The position numbers and the translations under genes are program-made. From positions 402,001 through 466,000 of the forward strand of contig JASFXZ010000033.1 of NCBI GenBank assembly GCA_032209605.1: 64,000 nt of DNA. Direction: 5' to 3'. Position 1 is the first letter of the stretch; each line of letters starts with the position of its first letter. The notes under the pieces were generated by a model. The model saw nothing but the letters and a program-made list of their open reading frames with translations. It did no database searches and was not told the origin of the DNA. This document shows positions 47,824 to 59,800 of this stretch, one piece after another. This DNA comes from Mactromeris polynyma (taxonomy: Eukaryota > Mollusca > Bivalvia > Venerida > Mactridae).

Positions 47824-50800
47824 GTATTGTACGCTCCTGTAGATCAGTTCTTGTATCTTTATTGGGATGTGATTGCCATTTATGTGTGCCATTTCCTTGC
47901 CTTTTATTAAGGACACTTTTACCTGTTTTAAAACATTAGATATGGGGCACAAAGGGATTCTTTTGTTGGATTTTGATAAATGTGCTGTAATCTGCATAAT
48001 GATTGATCTGTTAATATTCAAAGATGCAACCATATTTATATATATATTTCTTGATGTAGTTTTGTTTATTCCTGTATACAGCTGTATTTATCTGTTCCAG
48101 GATGCAGCTATATTTGTTTTTGAAAAGAAGAGTATTGAACGATATTCCCGGCGTGACAAAGAGATTATTGTTGAAACATTGAAACGTGGCGTGTCTCAAC
48201 TCACTCGTCTTAGACATCCAAAAATATTGTCTGTAATACAGCCATTAGAAGAGTCAAGGTGAAGATAAAAAAATACATGAAAGTTCTTGGAGATTTGCTC
48301 TTACTTCCCTTCTGATAGACTGAACCTATGAATTAATTTCTCTTGATAACTTTTTTAAGTTTGACTTTGATTTGTTGAAAAAAGTGTTTTCCAGGAAATA
48401 AGTGACTGGGTTTGAACTTTCTATACATAAAACATGGTCTGTACAACAGTTGCTGTCTTTCATTGATTCCTACTTGGCTGTTATAAAGTTTGCTACCTAT
48501 AACTTCTTTCATTAAGAGAATATTTGACCTTAGGTTGGCAGAATGCACCATTTCAATTGGTCAATTTAACAACTGAGGTCAGAAACATCCAATCAGATAC
48601 AAGTCGTCGAGTTTTTAGGCTGGTCTCCGAACTTAGTTTTTTAACCTTACACCTTGGGTTTAGTGGGTTTGGGGATAGGATTAGCCATAAAGCTGCGGTT
48701 ACAATATTGAAACTCCGCAGTTATAACAGTGTATTACTTTATCCCATGTATCAAGTGCATTAATTCACAACTTCATCCAGTGCAACATTTGGTTATTTTC
48801 TTTTTCAGAGAAAGTTTAGCGTTTGCCACAGAACCTGTTTTTTCCAGTTTAGCAAATCTACTTGGTAACCATGACAACATTCCAGAAAATATCGTTAAAC
48901 AGCTTAAAGAACACTCACTTTATGATATAGAAATAAAATATGGACTTTTGCAAGTAAGTTATGAAAATATTGGTAATATTCAAAGCAAAATTGTTCTATT
49001 ACACCGTCCGATAATTTTTTTCTTGCTTGATAAAAACTTAGCTCCCAGAAATATTATGGTAAGTGTAAAGGTGTAGATTTGATGATCCAACGTCGGCTCT
49101 TTGAATTATTCCTACCATTTTGTACATGACCAATATGTCTCGGAGTGTTGCACACATACTTCATGAAGTTCATGACATCAGAAACAAAACTACTTGGGTC
49201 TGTGGTTATAACACTGAACTCCAGGACATTGCTTGAAACTCAAGCATCTGATTGGTTGTTTCTGAGTTCAAGTGTTTAGATTAACCAATGGTAAGGCTGA
49301 ATTTTGAGATTGATCTCCAATCTTATGGACTCATACTCAATTCTGACTGTTTTGTATATTTTTTCATAAGATGTTTGATTTGAAATAATTCCATGGATAA
49401 CTCAGGAATCTATGTAACACATTCTTACAGATAACCGAAGGTGTACAGTTCCTACACAATGATGTGAAACTTTTTCATAACAATTTATGGCTTGGAAGTA
49501 TTATAGTGAACAAATGTGGTTCCTGGAAGTTGGCTGGATTTGATTTTTGTGTCCCAAACCAGAACTCACCGCAACAGGCTGTAAGTTTTATATGTTCACA
49601 ATCATGTTTATTTAATTTTATTATGCTTGGTCATATTTTTATTTGTCCGTATACCTACCTATTTTCAATGTTTGTGTTGCATAATGTTGTAAACATGAAT
49701 ATATCATAGAGGCTCACAGGGAAGACTGGGCTTGCCCAACTGTGTCACCTCTTTAAATAAAGTTGTAATTATTATAATAGTTATCATTATTATATGTTTT
49801 AGTCCATATATATTCTGTACAGGTTATTCATATATGTATGCATTTCATAAAATCAGATTGTGCATTTTTGGCTCACCACTACTGTGGTCAGTTCAAGGCT
49901 TATAGTGTAGTGTAGTGGTTAGCATACGGACCGGAGACCCGGGTTCAAATCCCGGTAGCGCCACTTACCGAGTTTTCGTGTTCCTCAAAACATGATTTTA
50001 TTTAAAACTATTTCTTCTTTAATCAACTTGGACAATTACATTCTATACTTACATGATTGGTCCATTAAATGTGTTTTCACTGTTGTTTGATCTATTTCAG
50101 CCCCTGTTTCCATACAAGAGATGGGAACCTGATGTTCCCCCTTGCGTACAACAACATCTAGATTACTTGGCACCAGAGTATGCAATCAGTGAATCATGTA
50201 GTCTTGCCTCGGACATGTTTTCTATTGGAGTATTGATGTACACAATCTTCAATAACGGGAAGCCATTGTACGAATGTAAAGAACAGTTTAGTTCATTCAG
50301 AAAAAATGCGGAAGAAGTAAGATTTGTTAAAGCACATGTTGATCATGATATATTTCATGTACTTTCAGGGTTAAATCTTTGCTATGAACAACTTGACTGA
50401 TGAAACTGTTGCTCAATTTTAATAAACTTTCAATATTATCAAATGAAGCTTTCTTCAGTTTATCTTAATAATGTCAACTTCCTGTATTTTCATCAGGTAG
50501 AAGTCACTAATATATTGATTGTTGTGAAAAACTGAAATATTTTCTCTTCAGAAGTGTTTGTGTTTAATAGATTGAAACAGACAGAAAGCTGCAACAGTAT
50601 ATGATTGAAGCAGACTTTATGCTGCAGCAGTATATGATTGAAGCAGACTTTATGCTGCAGCAGTATATGATTGAAGCAGACTTTATGCTGCAGCAGTATA
50701 TGATTGAAGCAGACTTTATGTTGACATAAGTTGGGTTATATAGTGTCAATAATGTGTTATTACAGTTAATGATAGTCACAAGCTTATAAATGTTGTTGAT

Positions 50801-53800
50801 ATAGTTGTCTCCCTTAGTTTTTCATTTGTTTACATTTAACAGTTCTGTTGTACCAGTCCGTAATAAACTTCAGCGTGAAATGAATATCTGTTTTCTGGAA
50901 ATACTTAATATACAACTGCATTTTTTTACTGCTACAAAATCTTAAGTTCAGAATCCGTGATCTCTGTTTCCTACATAAATGTTCTGAAAACTTATTCAAG
51001 AAAGGAACTTTAGAGGACAAACACTGACTGTTTATGCTGTTTTATGTTCTGGTGATAATGTGTCCTATCTTTTGTTTTAAAGCTAAGGAAGTGGAGAGGT
51101 CAGTTGCTTGGAAAGATTCCATCTGACTTGCAAGAAATTGTGAAGTTATTGTTGAATACAGAGCCAACTGTGAGACCTGATGCGGATCAGTTAACTAAGG
51201 TCAGTCCATTGAAACATACAGCTTTTGTGAGTTGGTGTAAACTAGTGTCTTAGGTTAACTATTAAACCATAATTCTGACATGATTGGTCATGTGTAGACA
51301 TTCATTTGTAGACAGTCAAAATAAATATTTTTATCTGCCCCTTCTGTCTGAATATGCTGGATGTAGGGAGCTCTGCCCCTCCTGGCTGAATATGCTGGAT
51401 GTAGGGAGCTCTGCCCCTCCTGGCTGGATGTAGGGAGCTCGGTCCCTCCTGGCTGGATGTAGGGAGCTCGGTCCCTCCGGGTTGAATATGCTGGATGTAG
51501 GGAGCTCGGTCCCTCCTGGCTGAATATGCTTGATGTAAGGAGCTCGGTCCCTCCTGGCGAATATTCTGGATGTAGGGAGCTATGCCCCTCCTGGCTGAAT
51601 GTAGAGAGCTCTGCCCCTCCTGGCTGGATATAGGGAGTTCTGCCCCTCCTGGCTGGATATAGGGAGCTCCGCCCCTCCTGGCTGGATATAGGGAGCTCTG
51701 CCCCTCCTGGCTGGATATAGGGAGCTCTGCCCCTCCTGGCTGGATATAGGGAGCTCTGCCCCTCCTGGCTGGATATAGGGAGCTCGGCCCCTCCTGGCTG
51801 GATATAGGGAGCTCTGCCCCTCCTGGCTGGATATAGGGAGCTCTGCCCCTCCTGGCTGAATATGCTGGATGTAGGGAGCTCTGCCCCTCCTGGCTGGATG
51901 TAGGGAGCTCGGTCCCTCCTGGCTGGATGTAGGGAGCTCGGTCCCTCCGGGCTGAATATGCTGGATGTAGGGAGCTCGGTCCCTCCTGGCTGAATATGCT
52001 GGATGTAAGGAGCTCGGTCCCTCCTGGCTGAATATGCTGGATGTAGGGAGCTATGCCCCTCCGGGCTGAATATTCTGGATGTAGGGAGCTATGCCCCTCC
52101 TGGCTGAATGTAGAGAGCTCTGCCCCTCCTGGCTGGATATAGGGAGTTCTGCCCCTCCTGGCTGGATATAGGGAGCTCGGCCCCTCCTGGCTGAATATGC
52201 TGGATATAGGGAGCTCGGCCCTCATGGAGCAATATCTGTCAGCTTTATAAGGGCTGTCATTGATACAAATTTTTTCATATTGATGATATTGTTATATTGA
52301 ATGACAAATATCAACAATATATCGATTTTATTCTTAAATTCCTTTAATAGACTATTAATTAGGGATGTCAACGAATAGCAAATCAGGTATTCGAATATTC
52401 GTTGAGCCTTTCGAACGAATATTCGATCATCACAACTTAGACAATTTAAAAAAAATCATATTTCCTTACGTGCTGCGTGTATTCTACTTTCGTTTTCACT
52501 GGAAGTTAAGACTCTGACGAATGAAGTTATTGCAGCAAATAGATCATCATCTGAATGTGAATATTCATGTTTATGAATATCTTGATGAAGTGTCGAGACT
52601 AAAATCATTTGTCTTCACAAAGTTGTCTTCTAAGTGTATGCATCGCCACGCTATTTTTGAATATTGAGTACTTGATTTTAAAAGCGAGTCATTAACTGAA
52701 GTACCTGTCACTGGTTTTAACTTCCTACTTTTTACACCTTTCGTCAACAACAAAATTACCGACGATTGACACCTATTTTCTTCTATTTGACACTATGGAC
52801 TATAAAATGGTTGCAAACGGTCAGTAATTAACGGATTATCGAAAGAGACAAACCGTCATCACCCCAACGATATACATTTATATAAGCACCCCCAAATATA
52901 CACAATGACACTTTTAGCGCGTATATTTCAACAACAACAACAACCTTTATTACTCTCTTACACAAATCGGTGTCGGTAAATAAATCGACAAACAAACGAC
53001 AATTTTTATTTTTTCATTAACTTTTTATTAAGTATATTTTTCCGAATATTCGAATATTGAAACAGGATTCGAATATTCGTTGACATCCCTACTATTAATT
53101 GATTTTTCTGTATGTTTATTAGTGTATGACCTAAATAATTATATGTTCAACTTGTATTTTATGAAAATAAGATGCCATATTATATTGCCGACATTTGGAA
53201 TGCTCCATCCACTATAGCACTGTAAAAATGCTACCAACTACAGAGTGACGTTACGCTATTTTGGCACATGTTTAGACTGTACCCATTCAACTGTGGTTTA
53301 TGCCATAATATAAATATTGGTAAATGTATATCGGATATTGTTTGACAGAAAAAATTGTTGATATTGATTGTATCAATGACAGACCTAGCTCTATTTGTAT
53401 GATAAATGATTTTGATGTAACTTAACACAAATGTCACTTGTATTATAAGTGTTAACATTACATACACATATACATGTAGATGTACATATATGAACTATTA
53501 TATTTGCAGATCACTTTCTTTGAAGATGTTGGGCCAGTGACGTTACAATACATGGATTCACTCTTCCAGCAAGACAATCTCCAAAAATCCAAATTCTTCA
53601 AAGGTCTGCCAAAGATTATAGCAAAATTTCCAAAGGTATGAATGTACATAAACTGATTAATACCTTACTGGCAGCTTATAAGTCAATGTCAGTATTTGTC
53701 CATATCATACATCACACTAGATGTTACCATTTTATGGCCAAATTACCTATAATTCAAAGAAAGATTGACCCTTCAGCCAGAATCCTTTGGGACAAAAGGT

Positions 53801-56800
53801 GTTTTTTTGAAATTCCAGGAATCAACTCATGGGTCAAATGGAACCCCTGATTACACAAATTGTTATCAAAATATTTAATGATATTATGTGCTGACTATAT
53901 TACTGAGGATTTCATAAGGGAAGTGTTCTGTTAATTGTTACCATGACAACAAAATATGAACCCATACATACGTGACACGGCCATAAAGATTATATAATGA
54001 GTTGTTTATTCAAGTTTCACACGTTTCTATTGTATTCAGATAGGACAATTGCCAATAAAATTGTTAATTGGCGACTCTTTTAAAGGGATGACCCCCAGAT
54101 TACGAGTTAAATCGCAGAATATTGCTATTAATAGCTTATAATATGGATGAAGACATGACATGATATTAGCAATATAGCAGTGATACGGTGGTGTCGGTTC
54201 TTAATTTTAAGCCCGGTTATGTTACCAACTGGTCGTATTTTTTTGTATTTTCATCTGTTACTCGTCCATAAGTCGACCAGTGACTTTTGGTGATTTTTTT
54301 AAGTAAAAAATCTGTGACTTATGGCCAAGTATATACGGTATTTAATTAGTTGCTTTCAACTTGATGTTGGTCAACTCATAAATATTGATATTTCATGCAT
54401 TTCACTGAAATGTTAAGTGCAAATGTTTATTTTGTAACATTTTTATTTCATAGAGAGTGAACCTGCAAAGAATATTACCATCATTATTGACGGAGTGTGT
54501 TAATCCTGATATGATACCATTTGTACTGCCAAATATTCTACAAATTGCTGAACAGTCGTCTGACAAGGAATATGTAACCTATATACTACCAGAACTTATC
54601 CCAATGTTTAAAATTACTTCACCAGTTCAGGTATTTGAGTGTTTTATGTTATAAGAGCTCTAGAACTGCTAAATGTCCTACTGATTCAGGGGTCAACATT
54701 TTATGTTATAAGAGCTCTAGAACTGCTAAATGTCCTACTGATTCAGGGCTCAACATTTTATGTTATAAGAGCTCTAGAACTGCTAAATGTCCTACTGATT
54801 CAGGGCTCAACATTTTATGTTATAAGAGCTCTAGAACTGCTAAATGTCCTACTGATTCAGGGGTCAACATTTTATGTTATAAGAGCTCTAGAACTGCTAA
54901 ATGTCCTACTGATTCAGGGCTCAACATTTTATGTTATAAGAGCTCTAGAACTGCTAAATGTCTTACTGATTCAGGGGTCAACATTTTATGTTATAAGAGC
55001 TCTAGAACTGCTAAATGTCCTACTGATTCAGGGCTCAACATTTTATGTTATAAGAGCTCTAGAACTGCTAAATGTCCTACTGATTCAGGGGTCAACATTT
55101 TATGTTATAAGAGCTCTAGAACTGCTAAATGTCCTACTGATTCATGGGTCAACATTTTATATTATAAGAGCTCTAGAACTGCTAAATGTCCTACTGATTC
55201 AGGGCTCAACATTTTATTCCACCTATTAGGAGTATATTAGATATTATCACAATACAAGCAATTCTATCTTGGTTGGAGGGAAAATGTCCTGTCAACTACG
55301 TAATTGAAGGACAAATGTCATGCATTGATGGCGAGTAGATGTCTTGTCTACCAATGGGATGGGGGTGACTGTCCTTTCTACAATTTGGATTAAGAATAAG
55401 TATCCTGTCAAGCATGTTCTGTTTATTGAAATATGCAGCTTTTTGCTCTGTAATGAATTACATTCAGATCAATGTACTTTAACGTGGCTAAACCTGTTTT
55501 ACAGATCCTGTTGATGTTTATGCAGAATATGAGTCTTCTATTAAAGAAGACGCCAGCACCGGAGATCAAAAGTCATGTATTACCTATGCTACATAGAGGT
55601 CTGGAATCCAATAACTCACAGATACAGGTTATTATCTTGTTACGATACCAAATATTCTGTCACATTGTCAGAGAGACGTGTTTGTGTCTGGCTAGGGGAA
55701 ATAACTTGCTGTGTGGCTTGGAAAACTGAACAGAACATTTGAGAAATCACTACATTTAATGTTAATAATCTCGATTTCTTGTGTAGAAGATCCCTTGGTA
55801 AACTTCGATATAAATGCATCGATTTTATCAAGAGGTTAGTTATTAATCTTATCCAATTTGCCTTGCAGTATGGTTATCTATTACACAAGTCTTATATCAT
55901 ATTTGTGTACATGTGAACAGTGTAAAATATCAGTGCATCACTCACAAGACTCCTAGCTTAAGCTTGATAATGTATGTGGACGTCAGTTAATCACTGGCTG
56001 AGTTTAGCTGAAACTCTTGTTATCTCGACACTACATGTCTGGCAATGCTTACTGTACTTGCTTAATGATATATAACTACCAAAGTTTACTATTAGAACCA
56101 ACCAATCAGGTTCCATTATATTTCAAGAATAATAAATAACTATCAGACTATTTGAATGAAGCCTTGCTATTGGACAATTTCAATACTGCTTTAAGAACCA
56201 ACCAATTAGATTGCATAATATTTCAGGAGCATCAGACTATTTGAATGCAGCCTTGCTATTGGTCAATTTTAAGACTGATATAAGAACCAACCAATCAGAT
56301 TTAATTATATTTCAGGAGTTATGTTTGAGTATTATCCCAACATTTGCTGATCTTGTTGACTATACATCATTGAAGAACTCCATTGTACCTAGAATAAAGA
56401 ATTTGTGTTTAGCTACCAATGTTGTGACAGTAAGTAGAGTAGAATACAGCCATTGATTGGTCAACATAAACACTGCTACTAGAACCTTCTTATCAGATTC
56501 ATGAGTTTTGAGAATTGTCTTCAACATAATAGACATAAGCTTTAAAAATGCTTGATAATTTTATGAATGTGAAAACATTATTTTTCACAACTTTGTAGTG
56601 AGTGATTTTGATCTGTCTTGCAATGTTGTCAACGGCCGGAGCTGTGTTTGCAGACACATTTTGCATTAGTATAACAGCCGAGAGCTGTGTTTGCAGACAC
56701 ATTTTGCATTAGTATAACGGCCGGGAGCTGTGTTTGCAGACACATTTTGCATTAGTATAACGGCCGGGAGCTGTGTTTGCAGACACATTTTGCATTAGTA

Positions 56801-59800
56801 TAACGGCCGGGAGCTGTGTTTTCAGACACATTTTGCATTAGTATAACGGCCGGGAGCTGTGTTTGCAGACACATTTTGCATTAGTATAACGGCCGGGAGC
56901 TGTGTATGCAGACACATTTTGCATTAGCATAACGGCCGGGAGCTGTGTTTGCAGACACATTTTGCATTAGTATAACGGCCGAGAGCTGTGTTTGCAGACA
57001 CATTTTGCATTAGTATAACGGCCGGGAGCTGTGTTTGCAGACACATTTTGCATTAGTATAACGGCCGGGAGCTGTGTTTGCAGACACATTTTGCTTTCAA
57101 ATTACATTGACTGATACTATTTGGTCAATCTTGCCAAATGTTACATAAATGGTACTAGCATGGTTCTATAACAAACTTCCTTTAATGAAACAATGACGAT
57201 CATGACGGCTAAACTTTAAAAATCTGCATCGAAATTCTGGAAAAAAATACAAATACTGCATAAGTGGATATATAGGAAAAACAGTATTTATTTAAATAAC
57301 TACCCCATATATCATACAATAGTATGTACATGTATATTGTTTACCTCTTACATGTTATGTATGTTTCAAAAAATGAATAAACTTCATAGATAGTTTATTC
57401 AGAAATATTAGGCATACTGCCCATAATTTCACATAAACAATGCAAATATATATACAAAAAAAGGAAATATTATACATTGGTCAATGGTAATTTGACATGC
57501 AATAGTATGATTGATTAACATAATATAAATCTTAATATGGTACTTACTACATTATCATTGATACTATGTGAAAAACAATAGAATAGTGAGGAGAAAAAAC
57601 AATTAAATTGCTTATTACTAATACAACTGATTTCTTAAGTTAAAAGCTTAATGGATAAACAATGACAGATTTTTAACATCATTCTTATTGTCTGAGCTTA
57701 ATAATTCAACAAATTCTGGTATATTGTATTTTTTTAGTTTTGCAAGTTGAAATGTTTGTGAATCATCAACACGAGTATTGTTACATGTAATTGATAAGAT
57801 TGAAAAAAATGTAATTCTTGGAATGAAAAAAGTTATGCTGGCTGATATTTTCGCAACTTTCTTGAAATCATAAAATTCAGAATGTCTTGATCGACCAGAT
57901 GCCTGTTATATAAACCTTTTTACACAGACATAAATATGTTTGACATGTTTCCATAAATATGTTTGTACGATGTACTAGTCTCAAGACAATGTTTTACTCT
58001 GAAGATCAATATTTAATTAACTTTTTTTCCAAAATATATAAAACCAGTGGTTGTAACTCTTGTGTGTATTTTTGGTCAAACTGTGTTAGGAAGCCTCAAG
58101 ATATTGTTTCAGGTTCGTGTTAACTGCTTATTGTGTATAGGAAAACTTTTAGAAGCCATGGACAAGTGGTTTGTATTGGATGAAGTATTACCTATGTTAC
58201 CTCAAGTGCCATCGAGAGAACCTGCTGTACTGATGAGTATACTGGGTAAGTCTTGCTTTGCTAGTACCTCATAGGTGAGTTGTTAGTTTATATGTCTGTT
58301 TTTGGTGGGATGGTTTAGGTCCATGGCCTGGTTCCCTAAATTGTGTTGTATGGAAAACCTCCATGTAGCTGTGTGTCCACTTTGAGTGTGGGAGGTTGTT
58401 GGTTCGATCCTTGGCCGCATCATACCACGGACACAAACATGGTACTGCTAGCTTCCTTGTTAGCTACTCAGTATATAGATGATAGTAGGACCACATTTGG
58501 ATTTACCGGTCATTATCTATGTTAACATCTCCAAGGTTTCACACTACAGTTCTGTAACTGTTTGATTACCAAGACAGAGAAAGTGTCGCACCAAACCCAG
58601 GATATGGTCTTAAAATAGTTTCACCTTGTAGTGTTAGAAAAAGGGAAGAAAGACTTTATCCCAATTTAGTACATAGTTACAGTAAACGTATTCAAGTTGT
58701 GGAGCTGTTGGGTAATGAAAACACTTTATAGAGTGTTGTGTTCCTGTTTTAAATCTCCATTGTATTTGTTGGTTTCACTTGTTAAAATGTCATTGTATTA
58801 ATATCATAGGTATTTTTTTTCAGGAATATACAAAGTGGCTTTGACTCACGCTAAGTTGGGAATCACCAAAGACATTCTAGCCAGCAAAGTCGTTCCATTT
58901 CTTGTGACTATATCTATAGAACATACACTAAATCTCAGTCAGGTAACACACATTATTGTATCATGTATGGATAGGAATACTTACTGTATGTCAATTGGAT
59001 TTTAATTCTTGCTGCAATATAATGTATATAGTTTTGGATGCAGCTGTCAGTTTGACATTACCTCAATCTCATTGAAATCAGCCCCTAACTTTGACTTTCC
59101 GCAGTAAGGATCTGACTACACTCCGTAAGAGGTCACGTTCATATAACCTCTCTAAAAATAGATATGTGTAACCAGGTGCTTGTTTGTGGTCCAATGAAAT
59201 TTCTCCTTACAAACCCGTTTTCGTTTTCTTCATAAAATGGCTTTATCGTTTATTCGGAGTTTCTGGTTATACTCGTTTTTACGTTCTTCCTGCCGCTTAC
59301 GGTTATAAATATTTCCAAAAACGAAACACCTCACAAACAACACCGATCAACCAAAGAATGTTGCCAGGTAGGAGTTGCGGTTGTGTCCAAGGGCGCAGCC
59401 ATATTGAAATTGACGAAAATACGTAATCAGAACGTCTTGGTGATCTACGCTCAAATAGAATTTACGGAGCTCGTCGGAGATCAATGAATATTCATAACTC
59501 TATACCAAAGCATTTTGCAGCCGACGATTTGATTTGCTTCTCAAAGGTCACAAGAACGTGACCTGTATTGTGAAGTCATCAGAACCAGTTAGCGTATAGT
59601 ATAGGAGCGTGCTACTCGAGCTGATTTTAATGAGATTGACATTACCTTGAACCTATCATGCACAAACATTTTGACATTGAATTAAATTTACAACATTTGA
59701 CTGTCACCTACATGAGATTTGTCTATTAGTATGACAACTACTTGACTTAGGCTTGAATTATGTTTCAGCTGAAAGTATGTGTTACACAAGTATATTTTTA

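Noticed and set aside
49905..49966. Candidate tRNA gene
   Set aside because: The T arm is perfect, but the space for an anticodon arm is too short.
51302..52225. 307-codon frame on the - strand
   Set aside because: Translation of the 29/41-bp array inside SCYL2 intron 6.
54635..55240. Two overlapping 200-codon frames
   Set aside because: 57-bp array in an intron; open in two frames at once.
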